From NCBI RefSeq assembly GCF_002741985.1, contig NZ_APHW01000014.1, positions 1 through 64,000 of the forward strand: a DNA stretch of 64,000 bases. The letters are read 5' to 3'. Every line of letters starts with the position of its first letter. The stretch's first letter is position 1. This document shows positions 19,815-29,282 of the stretch, piece by piece. The position numbers and the translations under genes were made by a program. The DNA is from Vibrio rotiferianus CAIM 577 = LMG 21460. GTDB lineage: Bacteria > Pseudomonadota > Gammaproteobacteria > Enterobacterales > Vibrionaceae. The notes under the pieces were generated by a model. It was not told the origin of the DNA and made no database searches. It was given only the letters and a program-made list of their open reading frames with translations.

Positions 19815-22202
19815 ATGAAATTCAGCGAATCATGGCTTCGTGAGTGGGTTAGTCCTTCGATTACCACTGACGAACTAACTCACCAAATTACAATGGCGGG
19901 TCTAGAAGTTGATGACGTGCTACCTGTAGCAGGTACGTTCAACGGCGTTAAAGTTGGTCACGTTGTTGAATGTGGTCAACACCCAGATGCAGACAAACTG
20001 CGCGTGACAAAAGTTGACGTGGGTGAAGAAGAGCTTCTAGACATCGTTTGTGGCGCACCTAACTGTCGTCAAGGTCTGAAAGTAGCAGTAGCAACTGTTG
20101 GTGCTGTTCTTCCAGGCGATTTCAAAATCAAAAAAGCGAAACTACGTGGTCAACCATCTCACGGCATGCTTTGTTCATTCACTGAACTAGGTATAGACGT
20201 TGAGTCAGATGGCATCATGGAACTAGCAGAAGACGCAGTAATCGGTACCGATTTCCGTGAATTCCTAGGCCTAGACGACGTAACGGTAGACGTAGACCTA
20301 ACAGCAAACCGCGCTGACTGTTTCAGCATTCGTGGTCTAGCTCGTGAAGTTGGCGTACTTAACCGTGCTGACGTGACTGAGCCATCAGTAGAAGCAGTAG
20401 CAGCTTCAATCGAAGACAAAGTGTCTATCGAAGTAAAAGCACCTGCTGCGTGTCCACGTTACCTAGGTCGTGTGGTTAAGAACGTAAACGTTCAAGCTGA
20501 AACACCACTATGGATGCAAGAGAAATTGCGCCGTTGTGGTATCCGCTCTATTGACCCAGTAGTAGACATCACTAACTACGTTCTTCTAGAGCAAGGCCAA
20601 CCAATGCACGCGTTCGATCTAGCGAAGATCGAAGGTGGCATCGTAGTTCGTATGGCTGAGCAAGGTGAGAAGCTAACACTTCTTGACGGCAGCGAAGCAG
20701 AACTAAACGCAGATACATTAGTTGTAGCTGACCACAACAAAGCACTTGCAATCGCAGGTATCTTTGGTGGTGAAGAGTCTGGTGTAACAACTGAGACTAA
20801 AGACGTTCTACTAGAGTGTGCATTCTTTGCACCTGACCACATCCGCGGTCGCGCTCGTAGCTATGGTCTGCACACTGATTCTTCAATGCGTTTCGAGCGT
20901 GGTGTGGATTACGCACTACAAGTGAGCGCAATGGAGCGTGCAACTCAGCTTCTTGTTGAAATCTGTGGCGGTGAAGTAGCACCTGTTGTTGCAGTAGAGT
21001 CTGAAGCGGACCTACCTAAGCCAAACAAAGTTGCTCTACGTCGCACTAAACTAGACAACCTTCTAGGTCACCACATCGCTGATGCTGACGTAGTAGAAAT
21101 CCTAGAGCGCCTAGGTTTGACTGTTGAAGCTTCTGAAGAAGGTTGGGTGGCAGTAGCGCCAACATGGCGTTTCGATATCGCTATCGAGCAAGACCTGATT
21201 GAAGAAGTTGGCCGTATCTACGGTTACGACAACATCCCTAACCAACATCCAGCAGCAGCACTTAAGATGCACAACCACGTTGAAGCGGATCTTCCACTGA
21301 AACGCGTTCGTGATCTTCTTGTTGACCGTGGTTACCACGAAGCAATCACATACAGCTTCGTTGAGCCTGAGCAACAAAAGCTAGTGGTACCTGGTGTTGA
21401 GCCTCTAGTGCTTCCAAACCCAATTTCTGCAGACATGTCAGCAATGCGTCTTGGTCTTATCCAAGGTCTGCTGAATACGGTTGTTCACAACCAGAAGCGT
21501 CAACAGCCACGCGTTCGTCTATTCGAATACGGCCTACGTTTCATCCCATGTGAATCTGCAGAAAACGGCATGCGCCAAGAGCCAATGCTTGCAGGTGTTA
21601 TCGCTGGTACTCGCGGTGAAGAGCACTGGGATATCGAAACTAACACTGTTGATTTCTTCGACCTTAAGGGCGATCTAGAAGCAATTCTAGAGCTATCTGC
21701 GAACGAAAAAGCATACTCTTTCGCTGCAGCTAAGCACCCAGCACTTCACCCAGGTCAATCTGCGGCAATCATCGTAGATGGCAAAGAAGTGGGCGTGATC
21801 GGTACAGTTCACCCTGAGCTTGAGCGTAAGTTCGGTCTAAACGGTCGTACTATCGTATTCGAAATCGAATGGTCTGCAATCAACAGCAAAGTGATCCCAG
21901 AAGCGGTAGCACTTTCTAAGTTCCCTTCAAACCGTCGTGATATCGCGGTAGTCGTGGATGAAGCTGTCGCATCTGGTGACATCGTTAACGCTTGTCTAGA
22001 GCAAGGTGGCGAGTTCCTTAAAGATGCGAAACTGTTTGACGTTTACGTAGGTAAAGGCGTTGAAGAAGGTAAGAAGAGCCTAGCAATCGCTCTGACTCTA
22101 CAGTCACTTGAGCGTACGCTTGAAGATGCAGATATCGCTGGTGCGGTTGACGCTATCGTTGCTCACGTTTCTGAGAAGTTTGGTGCGTCTCTACGTGACT
22201 AA
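19815..22202 (+). CDS. pheT: Phenylalanyl-tRNA synthetase beta subunit
   Basis: Editing and tRNA-binding subunit, 795 residues. In order: tRNA-binding B2 domain ([24 protein letters not shown]), B3/B4 editing domain ([29 protein letters not shown]), B5 domain, the catalytic-like core, and the C-terminal anticodon-binding B8 fold ([15 protein letters not shown]). AGGGGAT precedes the ATG. A strong terminator follows. In many gammaproteobacteria ihfA comes next; here two minus-strand genes intervene. Confidence 0.98.
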   Translation: MKFSESWLREWVSPSITTDELTHQITMAGLEVDDVLPVAGTFNGVKVGHVVECGQHPDADKLRVTKVDVGEEELLDIVCGAPNCRQGLKVAVATVGAVLPGDFKIKKAKLRGQPSHGMLCSFTELGIDVESDGIMELAEDAVIGTDFREFLGLDDVTVDVDLTANRADCFSIRGLAREVGVLNRADVTEPSVEAVAASIEDKVSIEVKAPAACPRYLGRVVKNVNVQAETPLWMQEKLRRCGIRSIDPVVDITNYVLLEQGQPMHAFDLAKIEGGIVVRMAEQGEKLTLLDGSEAELNADTLVVADHNKALAIAGIFGGEESGVTTETKDVLLECAFFAPDHIRGRARSYGLHTDSSMRFERGVDYALQVSAMERATQLLVEICGGEVAPVVAVESEADLPKPNKVALRRTKLDNLLGHHIADADVVEILERLGLTVEASEEGWVAVAPTWRFDIAIEQDLIEEVGRIYGYDNIPNQHPAAALKMHNHVEADLPLKRVRDLLVDRGYHEAITYSFVEPEQQKLVVPGVEPLVLPNPISADMSAMRLGLIQGLLNTVVHNQKRQQPRVRLFEYGLRFIPCESAENGMRQEPMLAGVIAGTRGEEHWDIETNTVDFFDLKGDLEAILELSANEKAYSFAAAKHPALHPGQSAAIIVDGKEVGVIGTVHPELERKFGLNGRTIVFEIEWSAINSKVIPEAVALSKFPSNRRDIAVVVDEAVASGDIVNACLEQGGEFLKDAKLFDVYVGKGVEEGKKSLAIALTLQSLERTLEDADIAGAVDAIVAHVSEKFGASLRD

Positions 22203-22231
22203 TCTCGCGTAACGTATCTTCTTAAGAAATG

Positions 22232-22262
22232 AAAACCCTGCCAAACTGGCAGGGTTTTTTTA
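22232..22262 (+). terminator. Terminator of pheST
   Basis: AAAACCCTGCCA, loop AAC, TGGCAGGGTTTT, continuing as a T run: a clear intrinsic terminator 30 bases after pheT. It could also act on the minus strand. Confidence 0.93.
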
Positions 22263-22266
22263 TATC

Positions 22267-22297
22267 TAGAGAATAGAGAATAGAGAATAGAGAATAG
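22267..22297. repeat. Tandem heptamer repeat, 4.4 copies of TAGAGAA
   Basis: Four exact copies of TAGAGAA plus TAG lie directly between the pheST terminator and the end of the minus-strand phosphoesterase gene. Like the TTTCCCG array, the unit is seven bases and it sits just after a terminator. Confidence 0.9.
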
Positions 22298-23074
22298 CTA
22301 CAGCCAAATTGTTTCGACGGTAATTCCATCCTCCTCAAAGCAAAGCTTACTCACGCCAATCTTCTCACGTCGATTATATTCATTAATGTCGTGGTCAAAC
22401 CCGTAGGCCGTCGCCGGTGCCATGTGTTGGGTGATGCCTTGCTGTGTGACCGTTAATGCATCATGACCATGCCCGCAAATTACATCTTGAACTTGATGCT
22501 TCGCCAGAAGCGCAAGTAAGCTTGCATCGTTTTCCAAACAAATGGCTTTCATCCATTCTGAACCGATGGGAATAATAGGGTGGTGGACTACAACAATCGG
22601 GTTGGTTGTATGGCGAAGCTGTTTATTCAAACGTGCTATTCCGCGGTTATCGATACGGCCAGAGCCTAAAGGATGGCGCTTATCTAAAGGTTTGGTGCTG
22701 GAATCTAAGAACAAGACTTCACGGTTGTGGATTCTCGCTCTATCTGTGACTTTGATACCACTGCCGCGCAGCTCTTGCTTCATCAACTTCGCATCATCGT
22801 GGTTGCCCGCAATCGCGAAGATCGACTTATCTTGGATGTGTTCTTCTACAACATTTAGTAGAGTACGATAGTCACCCGCTTTGGGGTTGCAACAAAGATC
22901 ACCAGTAAGCAAAAGGGTATTGCAGGAAGCATCTTTTTGGGCAAGGAGCAGGGCTTTACGCAGGTTTTCAAAGCTGGGCTCATCACTTAAGTGGCAATCG
23001 CTGATCTGGATAATTGACTTCATAAGGTCTAGTCGCCCCGGGGGGGAGTGGGTATTTTTATGCCAGTCTAACAT
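22298..23074 (-). CDS. Metallophosphoesterase, Icc/CpdA-like
   Basis: A calcineurin-like phosphoesterase of about 241-258 residues resembling the cyclic-nucleotide phosphodiesterase CpdA (Icc). Metal ligands in order: QISDCHLSDE, LTGDLC, AIAGNHDDAKL, VVHHP, and CGHGHDAL. Cyclic AMP as substrate is a family inference. The ATG at 23074 has GGAGAG upstream and adds 17 residues; the ATG at 23023 (MKSIIQISDCHL) is the natural domain start. A C7-G4 run (C on the coding strand, 23036-23046) lies between them, so if that run is misread the longer start would be out of frame. Confidence 0.78.
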   Translation of the reverse strand: MLDWHKNTHSPPGRLDLMKSIIQISDCHLSDEPSFENLRKALLLAQKDASCNTLLLTGDLCCNPKAGDYRTLLNVVEEHIQDKSIFAIAGNHDDAKLMKQELRGSGIKVTDRARIHNREVLFLDSSTKPLDKRHPLGSGRIDNRGIARLNKQLRHTTNPIVVVHHPIIPIGSEWMKAICLENDASLLALLAKHQVQDVICGHGHDALTVTQQGITQHMAPATAYGFDHDINEYNRREKIGVSKLCFEEDGITVETIWL

Positions 23075-23117
23075 TCAACTCTCCGGTTTTAATAGTAAAG
23101 TTGATGGTAGAGAGTAA

Positions 23118-23996
23118 TTAAGAAAGCGATAGGGTGAACATCAGCAATAGCGGTAATGTGAGTATACTGAAGAAGTTGCCAAACAAGACCATTGAAGCGA
23201 CTGTCATTGGCTCAATGTTCAGCCGCTCAGCAAACAAGTAGTTCATCACGGCTGGTGGAAGCATAGTGAACAGTACCATCATTTGCAGTTGCATTGTCGG
23301 TAGTGGGATTAGCCAATAAATGAGTGCAAATGCAATTGCGCCTGTCCCAAGTGATTGTGCTGTACACACTAGGCCTACCTTTAAGCCATCCAACCTCAGA
23401 TTTAACATCTGTGCGCCCAATGAAAGAAGCATAACTGGGACGGCAGCTTGACCAAGTAATGCCGTCGCCTCATACAGTGGATTCCAAATGCTAACCCCAG
23501 AAAGATTCATAGCCAATGCGAGTGAAGCGGATAAAAAAATCGGCATTTTGATGATTTGTTTAAGCGGGTTACCACTACTAAGAAGCATCACGCCTAAACT
23601 GATATGTAAACACGCGGAGACAACAAACAGCAGCACCGCAGAAGGGAGAGCGAGCTCTCCGAAAGTATAAGTGAACAGCGGGATCGCAAGGTTTCCGCTA
23701 TTTCTGAACATATGCGGTGGCGCCCATGCTTTGAAGGATAGACCTGTCAACTTTGTAATTGGCACCATCACAATACCAGGTACGATTACCGCAATAATAG
23801 CGGCAAGCAAAAGAGGAGCTTGACCCATGTCGATCGGCATACTTACTAGAGACGAAAATACGAGTGCAGGCGTGAATGCATCCATATTGATGCGATTTAT
23901 TGGGCGAAAGTCAGGCTTGATAAAGCGACCAACTAAATAACCAACAAAAACCAAAGCAAAGACTGGGAATAGAATGCTGACGACTTGGTGAAGCAT
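23118..23996 (-). CDS. AEC-family permease (auxin-efflux-carrier type)
   Basis: A 292-residue inner-membrane transporter with about nine to ten hydrophobic segments spread over the whole length. The start SILFPVFALVFVGYLVGRF and the middle FRNSGNLAIPLFTYTFGELAL (the crossover motif) identify the AEC family. Relatives export or import carboxylates such as malate or malonate; the substrate here is unknown. It is upstream of, and probably co-transcribed with, the phosphoesterase 44 bases away. Confidence 0.85.
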   Translation of the reverse strand: MLHQVVSILFPVFALVFVGYLVGRFIKPDFRPINRINMDAFTPALVFSSLVSMPIDMGQAPLLLAAIIAVIVPGIVMVPITKLTGLSFKAWAPPHMFRNSGNLAIPLFTYTFGELALPSAVLLFVVSACLHISLGVMLLSSGNPLKQIIKMPIFLSASLALAMNLSGVSIWNPLYEATALLGQAAVPVMLLSLGAQMLNLRLDGLKVGLVCTAQSLGTGAIAFALIYWLIPLPTMQLQMMVLFTMLPPAVMNYLFAERLNIEPMTVASMVLFGNFFSILTLPLLLMFTLSLS

Positions 23997-24523
23997 ATTG
24001 GTACTCTGATGGTGAGATGGAATATGAAAACAGTATCAACCTTTCCTTTCACCGTCATGATACAACGTGCAGAATTTTGCTTTTGTTCAAGGTTTCATTT
24101 TTCTACCAGATCAGTAGAAACTGAATAAAAACTCCAATGAATACAACTGGTCAGATCTATTTTCAGAGTGACTCAAACTACTGAAAAACTGAGAAGTTTT
24201 ATGTCAATTGTTTGTAAAGTGACCAGTATCTGACATTTTTATTAAATAGTGAATAATCTTGTTTTGATGTTAAAAACCAGTAATTTGGTCTGGATAGCTT
24301 CCTAACTTTAGAAGGAATTAAAGTAAAATCTGGAAATGCTGGTGAGTAAAGTACTTCGGTGGTGAAATATTCGGTATATTAGCAAAGAAAAAAGTTGGCG
24401 AAAATCATAAGCTTGGCATACACTTCCTGATGTAACCCCGATATGTTGTTGAATTGGTAGGGTAAAACTGCTCTGGCGCTACACTAAGGTAGCATTGTTT
24501 AACATAGCTTTGAGGAAAGTTTT
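23997..24523. other. Divergent control region between AEC permease and ihfA
   Basis: A 527-base gap. It contains several near-copies of a short motif around ACCAGT or its complement: ACCAGATCAGT at about 24104, ACTGGTCAGAT at about 24147, GACCAGTATCTGAC at about 24221, and ACCAGTAATTTGGTC at about 24277. These could be binding sites or an old inverted-repeat remnant. No gene is supported. Confidence 0.4.
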
Positions 24524-24820
24524 ATGGCGCTCACAAAAGCCGAACTTGCAGAAAACCTGTTTGATAAATTGGGATTTAGTAAACGGGACGCCAAGGAAAC
24601 GGTGGAAGTGTTTTTTGAAGAAATTCGTAAGGCACTCGAAAGTGGCGAACAGGTAAAACTGTCAGGTTTTGGTAATTTTGACCTTCGTGACAAAAACGAA
24701 CGACCTGGTCGTAACCCGAAAACTGGTGAAGATATTCCAATTACTGCTCGACGAGTCGTTACGTTCCGCCCGGGTCAGAAGTTAAAAGCTCGCGTAGAGA
24801 ACATAAAGATTGACCAGTAA
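24524..24820 (+). CDS. ihfA: Integration host factor alpha subunit
   Basis: A 98-residue DNA-bending protein that pairs with Ihf[26 protein letters not shown], the [23 protein letters not shown] arm with the intercalating proline, and [14 protein letters not shown] are all typical. GAGGAAAG precedes the ATG. It has its own long upstream region here rather than following pheT directly. Confidence 0.97.
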   Translation: MALTKAELAENLFDKLGFSKRDAKETVEVFFEEIRKALESGEQVKLSGFGNFDLRDKNERPGRNPKTGEDIPITARRVVTFRPGQKLKARVENIKIDQ

Positions 24821-24838
24821 GCCATGTGACATGGAATG

Positions 24839-24865
24839 AGACCACGCTTTGTCGTGGTCTTTTTG
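24839..24865 (+). terminator. Terminator of ihfA
   Basis: AGACCACG, loop CTTTGT, CGTGGTCT and then TTTTTG, 18 bases after the ihfA stop. Confidence 0.88.
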
Positions 24866-24896
24866 TTTGTGTTTTTCAGTAGTGGCTAAAGAACAA

Positions 24897-24926
24897 ATAA
24901 AACCACCGCAATAGCGGTGGTTTTTA
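24897..24926 (-). terminator. Bidirectional terminator of relV
   Basis: AACCACCGC, loop AATA, GCGGTGGTT with T runs on both sides (GGTTTTT on plus, GGTTTTATTTG on minus). It closes relV and backs up the ihfA terminator. Confidence 0.85.
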
Positions 24927-24967
24927 GTATTGGGTAGGTTAGCTTAGCTGTTTGTAAGACTTCTACT

Positions 24968-25741
24968 TTAAGCAGCTTCTAAGTGTGTTGTTAGGTATGG
25001 ATGCCAAGCGCCCTGGTACAAGTTTTTCGATTGAGTGCGCATGCTTTTTATCGATGCCATTTCGATATCGTTTAGGTTACGGCCCTCTACTAGCGCTTGA
25101 CGCTCTAGCTTCTGAATTTGTTCGTACAAATCGTGTTCAGGGCCGTTCTTTACATCAGCGATTGCTTTTAGGTGCAATTGAACTTCGGCAATAAGGTTAG
25201 TTTTAGGAAGGCGAACCAACAGGTTCAAGTCACGGTACCCAGATACAGTTGGCTTTTTGAAGCGGTTTTTGACTTTTACGATAGTTGTCTCACGCTCCAA
25301 TGCTTCATACACAGATACTAGGCTCGCTACATCATCAGCGACGATGGTCGCACGTGCTAAGTCAGTAATACGCTCGACTTGGCCGTCAAGTTCGAGGGCA
25401 ATCTTTTCTTCGGCACGATGTTGAGATTTAACGCCTGCGAAGTATGGCTGAGCGTCAGTTAGAAGGGCTGTACTCTTACAGATGGTTTCAAGCTCGAACT
25501 GTGCTTGGTGAGCTTTACTGTAAAGGACGTCGAAATCTGAATAAGGTTGAGTTGGTCTAGAGTCGATTGACTGAATGCCATATAGACCACTAAGGCTATG
25601 CTTGAACAATTTTGAGCAAACTTCGTTTTGGCTAGCAGAACGATCTTGCTCGTTACTCGGGACATTTGGAAGTGCGGCGAATGCCGGCGCACGGCTTAGT
25701 ACTAAAAGCATCAATGCTGTAGTACGTAAAAATAAGCTCAT
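24968..25741 (-). CDS. relV: Small alarmone synthetase RelV, with signal peptide
   Basis: A 257-residue RelA/SpoT-type (p)ppGpp synthetase, recognised as the Vibrio RelV. K105, D127, R130, L148 and E186 fall exactly two residues before the positions I recall as essential in V. cholerae RelV (K107, D129, R132, L150, E188). The synthetase core includes ITDLARATIVADD, SGYRDLNLLVRL and AEVQLHL. There is no HD hydrolase domain. Residues 1-22 look like a Sec signal peptide (hydrophobic LMLLVLS, cleavage after AFA), which is odd for an enzyme that needs cytoplasmic ATP and GTP. It lies downstream of ihfA on the opposite strand. Confidence 0.88.
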   Translation of the reverse strand: MSLFLRTTALMLLVLSRAPAFAALPNVPSNEQDRSASQNEVCSKLFKHSLSGLYGIQSIDSRPTQPYSDFDVLYSKAHQAQFELETICKSTALLTDAQPYFAGVKSQHRAEEKIALELDGQVERITDLARATIVADDVASLVSVYEALERETTIVKVKNRFKKPTVSGYRDLNLLVRLPKTNLIAEVQLHLKAIADVKNGPEHDLYEQIQKLERQALVEGRNLNDIEMASIKSMRTQSKNLYQGAWHPYLTTHLEAA

Positions 25742-26076
25742 TCACTCTCCTTAACTTGTTTGCACTTAGAAAATGGGTAACGAAAAGGTCACTAAGATTA
25801 ACAAATCAGGTTCTACCTAATTAATGGGGCCTCTATGAACGATCCCAAGGTCGACTTTTATCCTTATAGTAGAATCGTGTTCTAGATCACCATTTTTCCT
25901 TCCTTTATTCTGACAACCAGAAAAAGCAAGGGTTCCTTCTTGAACGATAGTCATCCTACCATCGCAGTATTAACCAAAGATGAACGCCATAGACAAATTT
26001 GGAAAAATCATTAGTCTTAGTCCACAAAGTTGCGCTAAGCGCTCATTACAATTATCAGCCGACAAGTAGAAGTAAA
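25742..26076. other. Divergent gap between relV and tpm
   Basis: 335 bases without a supported gene. An in-frame ATG at 25999 upstream of tpm has no family-like sequence after it. No strong hairpin or operator was recognised. Confidence 0.4.
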
Positions 26077-26727
26077 ATGAGAGATCAAGAATTTTGGCAC
26101 ACTAAGTGGGCCAGTAATCAAATTGGGTTTCACCTTGAAGATGTGAATCCACTGTTACCTGCATTTTGGCAGCACACGAACCCAAAACGTGAAGATACAG
26201 TGTTGGTTCCATTATGCGGCAAGTCAGAAGACCTAATCTGGCTTGCGACGAAACACAATGAAGTGCAGGGTGTGGAACTGAGCCAAATTGCCGTGCGTGC
26301 ATTTTTTGCTGAGCATTTTTACACACCTACCGTAACACCGGTTAACGGTATGCATGAGCTGTATCAGTTCGATGAGCTATCCATTTATACTGGCGACTTT
26401 TTTACCGCCCCAGTTTCAAAAGCGGATATCATTTATGATCGTGCTGCACTCGTTGCATTGCCGCTAGAGATGCGAGAAGAATACGCCGCACGCGTTAAGC
26501 AGATACTAAACCCTGGTGGACGTATTTTATTAGTGACGCTCAACTATCCTCAGGATGAGATGTCAGGCCCTCCGTTCAGTGTGCCAGTCGAGGAGATCGA
26601 ACAGTTGTTTGCGGGTTACAAAATTACTTGTTTGCACGTAGACAAGGCTGACGAGAACCATCCGAAAATCGCTAAGAAAGGGCTCAGCCGTTTCTCTGAA
26701 GAAGTGTATTTAATCGAGAGCAAGTAA
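26077..26727 (+). CDS. tpm: Thiopurine S-methyltransferase family protein
   Basis: A 216-residue SAM-dependent methyltransferase of the TPMT family; bacterial members methylate thiols and reduced selenium or tellurium compounds. Starts [19 protein letters not shown] as in relatives. The SAM-binding stretch is [16 protein letters not shown], the acidic end of strand 2 is [10 protein letters not shown], and [13 protein letters not shown] follows. The ATG at 26077 is chosen from the family start; the ribosome site is weak. It is convergent with purT across a shared terminator. Confidence 0.9.
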   Translation: MRDQEFWHTKWASNQIGFHLEDVNPLLPAFWQHTNPKREDTVLVPLCGKSEDLIWLATKHNEVQGVELSQIAVRAFFAEHFYTPTVTPVNGMHELYQFDELSIYTGDFFTAPVSKADIIYDRAALVALPLEMREEYAARVKQILNPGGRILLVTLNYPQDEMSGPPFSVPVEEIEQLFAGYKITCLHVDKADENHPKIAKKGLSRFSEEVYLIESK

Positions 26728-26751
26728 CGGTTTGTTCGAGTCTACACAAAG

Positions 26752-26787
26752 AAAAAGCGCAGCCAATTGAGCTGCGCTTTTGTTTTT
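26752..26787. terminator. Bidirectional terminator between tpm and purT
   Basis: AAAAGCGCAGC, seven-base loop, GCTGCGCTTTT with T-rich flanks on both strands, placed between the converging genes. Confidence 0.88.
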
Positions 26788-26806
26788 CTTGTGTGGATTC
26801 GCGGAA

Positions 26807-27982
26807 TTAGTAAACGATCTGTACTTTAGAAGCGTTGTTCACTGCATCTTCAATCGAATTTTCAATGGTCTTGCGACGGGTTAAAACGACACCCAAGCGG
26901 CGGCGGCCGTCGATTTCAGGCTTACCAAACAAACGAACTTGAGTTTGTGGCTGAGCCAGTGCTTTGGCAAGATTGTCAAAGCGGATATCAGTTGATGTAC
27001 CTTGGCCTAAAACAACCGCGGATGCAGATGGCCCATACTGAACGATGCTGTTAATCGGCATGCCAGTAAACGCGCGTACGTGAAGCGCGAACTCAGACAT
27101 ATCTTGAGAAATCATCGTCACCATGCCGGTATCGTGCGGGCGAGGGGAGACTTCGTTGAAAATAACTTTGTCTCCTTTAACAAATAGCTCCACACCAAAG
27201 ATACCGTAGCCACCTAGCGCATTAACAACTTTCTCAGCCGTGTATTCTGCTGCTTTGATTGCATTCTCTGACATGGCTTGTGGCTGCCATGACTCACGGT
27301 AGTCACCGTCTTCTTGTCGGTGTCCGATCGGTGCACAGAAATGTACACCATCGATTGCACGTACCGTTAGCAACGTGATTTCGTAATCGAAATCGATAAA
27401 GCCTTCTACAATGACACGGCCAGCACCAGTACGGCCACCTTCTTGTGCGTATTCCCAAGCGGTTTGAACGTCTTCTTCCGTTTTAATCACGCTCTGACCT
27501 TTGCCCGAAGAGCTCATCACTGGTTTAACAACACATGGGATACCTACATGTTCAACCGCCGCTTTAAAGTCTTCAAAGTTGTCTGCAAACTGGTAAGGAG
27601 AGGTGGTTAAGCCCAATTCTTCAGAAGCGAGCCTACGGATACCTTCTCGGTTCATTGTTAACTTGGTCGCTTTTGCAGTAGGAACAACGTTCAAGCCTTT
27701 TTCTTCTAACTCAACCAATTTGTCAGTCGCGATAGCTTCAATCTCAGGCACTACATACGCAGGCTGCTCTTTGCTGATGATTTCTTCTAGTGCTTGGCCG
27801 TCAAGCATATCGATGACGTAGCTGCGATGCGCCACTTGCATTGCTGGAGCATCGGCGTAACGGTCACATGCGATCACTTCCAAGCCAAGACGTTGGCATT
27901 CAATTGCCACTTCTTTACCAAGCTCGCCTGAGCCCAAAAGTAATACACGGGTAGCATGAGTGCTAGTAGCAGTACCGAACAT
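26807..27982 (-). CDS. purT: Formate-dependent GAR transformylase
   Basis: Makes formyl-GAR from GAR, formate and ATP in purine synthesis (phosphoribosylglycinamide formyltransferase 2). The 391 residues are of the ATP-grasp family: N-terminal Rossmann-like part with [19 protein letters not shown], the ATP-grasp centre with [15 protein letters not shown], and [22 protein letters not shown] near residue 290. A near-perfect PurR box lies about 70 bases upstream. Confidence 0.97.
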   Translation of the reverse strand: MFGTATSTHATRVLLLGSGELGKEVAIECQRLGLEVIACDRYADAPAMQVAHRSYVIDMLDGQALEEIISKEQPAYVVPEIEAIATDKLVELEEKGLNVVPTAKATKLTMNREGIRRLASEELGLTTSPYQFADNFEDFKAAVEHVGIPCVVKPVMSSSGKGQSVIKTEEDVQTAWEYAQEGGRTGAGRVIVEGFIDFDYEITLLTVRAIDGVHFCAPIGHRQEDGDYRESWQPQAMSENAIKAAEYTAEKVVNALGGYGIFGVELFVKGDKVIFNEVSPRPHDTGMVTMISQDMSEFALHVRAFTGMPINSIVQYGPSASAVVLGQGTSTDIRFDNLAKALAQPQTQVRLFGKPEIDGRRRLGVVLTRRKTIENSIEDAVNNASKVQIVY

Positions 27983-28049
27983 AGTGTTCCCTTACAAAAT
28001 AAAGTGATGAAACAGAAATTGCAGGGGATCATACTGAATTTTTAGTTCG

Positions 28050-28065
28050 AAGCAAACGTTTGCGT
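28050..28065 (-). promoter_or_regulatory. PurR box for purT
   Basis: AAGCAAACGTTTGCGT matches the PurR consensus ACGCAAACGTTTGCGT at 15 of 16 positions and includes the perfect palindrome GCAAACGTTTGC. It lies 68 bases upstream of purT, so hypoxanthine- or guanine-dependent repression is expected. Confidence 0.9.
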
Positions 28066-28075
28066 AGGTTTTTTG

Positions 28076-28107
28076 ATAATAAAAAAGCCCTACACAGAGT
28101 AGAGCTT
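28076..28107 (-). terminator. Terminator of cdd
   Basis: On the minus strand AAGCTCTAC, loop TCTGT, GTAGGGCTT (one wobble) and TTTTATT follow the cdd stop. It separates cdd from the purT promoter. Confidence 0.8.
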
Positions 28108-28128
28108 ATTACTTGAGGCCTGAATGAG

Positions 28129-29016
28129 TTAAACGTTCACAAAACTCACTGGAATATCAGGGTTTAGTGCCTCTAGCGTCGATTGAGTATCAGCTAGGTG
28201 GCTGATCTTGCCTTGCGAGTTCTCGACTAGTGCCGCTGCTTTGATGTTTTCAAACTGCTCTCCTGCCATCAGGATTTGAATTAGTGCAACCTGAAGTGGA
28301 GGTAGGCTAGGGTTGAATGCAGCGTTTTCTGCATAAGCCCCTTGGAATACGCGACCACTGTTCATCTCAAGAGCAATACCACTGAGGTTGTTCGTGTAAG
28401 GCGCGTGGCTGATGTTCATTGCGTTAACAGCTTCTTGAATCAGAGTATCGTCTTCATCGTAAACAAACTCGTGTTTCACTTCCGCCATCAAACCTGACTC
28501 AATACCTAAGTCTGCAGGGCCAAACGCCTCAGGAAGGTAGTGATGCAGTGATTTTTCTTCGCGTTCTGGTAATTGGATCTTAAGCTCTTTCGCAGTGCTT
28601 AGCTCATTCATGAACTGTCGACAGTGTCCGCATGGGCTGTAGTTGATGGTGATGTCTTTTACACCACGTTCACCTTTCATCCATGCATGGCTAATTGCAC
28701 ATTGCTCTGCGTGAACGGTTTGCCCTAGCTGAACGCCAAAGAATTCCATGTTTGCACCGAAGTAAAGGCGACCAGAGAGGCCACGAACGATCGCGCCAAC
28801 ATAAAATTCAGAAATAGGAGCGTAAGAGAACGCTGCGGCAAAAGGAAGTAGAGCAACACGAAGCTCTTTATCAGAAAGATTGGTAGCGTTTAGCAGCTCA
28901 TCAAACTGTTGCTCAGAAATAGTAGCATCAAAATCGTCTGCTTGGACGATAGGAGCAAGATGTTTTGAAAGTGCTTCAGGAGCGCTTGCTAGCGCCTGTT
29001 CAATGCGACTTTTCAT
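28129..29016 (-). CDS. cdd: Cytidine deaminase
   Basis: Deaminates cytidine and deoxycytidine to the uridines (EC 3.5.4.5). The 295 residues match the long, dimeric E. coli type. The catalytic [13 protein letters not shown] carries the zinc ligand and glutamate, and SPCGHCRQF gives the two zinc cysteines. The C-terminal half is the degenerate second domain. A CRP-like site is 56 bases upstream, in line with catabolite control of nucleoside use. Confidence 0.96.
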   Translation of the reverse strand: MKSRIEQALASAPEALSKHLAPIVQADDFDATISEQQFDELLNATNLSDKELRVALLPFAAAFSYAPISEFYVGAIVRGLSGRLYFGANMEFFGVQLGQTVHAEQCAISHAWMKGERGVKDITINYSPCGHCRQFMNELSTAKELKIQLPEREEKSLHHYLPEAFGPADLGIESGLMAEVKHEFVYDEDDTLIQEAVNAMNISHAPYTNNLSGIALEMNSGRVFQGAYAENAAFNPSLPPLQVALIQILMAGEQFENIKAAALVENSQGKISHLADTQSTLEALNPDIPVSFVNV

Positions 29017-29071
29017 GTTGAATCCTTGTTAGTGCATGGACAGTTATTCTATGTGAAGGATGAAAATGTTC

Positions 29072-29087
29072 CGTGCTTTAGATCACG
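29072..29087. promoter_or_regulatory. Possible CRP site before cdd
   Basis: CGTGC-TTTAGA-TCACG resembles TGTGA-N6-TCACA at seven of ten key positions (TCACG being the better half), 56 bases upstream of cdd. E. coli cdd is controlled by CRP and CytR; here the assignment is inference. Confidence 0.45.
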
Positions 29088-29282
29088 TTAATTGATGTAA
29101 TTGAACTTTACGTTACATAATTAGAGTGAGGTCACACATGTATTCGATTTCATCACGATTTAACGTTATCTCTGTCCCACTAATAACTATATCAACTGAT
29201 ATTCATACTGCGAGTTTTTTAGGAGAGGCTATGACCCGCTCGCTTTAGAGGAGAGTAAAGCAAGGCAGGTCATTGAGGTTCT

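Noticed and set aside
29017..29282. Small gene starting at the ATG near 29231
   Set aside because: The frame stops after five codons and no longer frame exists; treated as non-coding.
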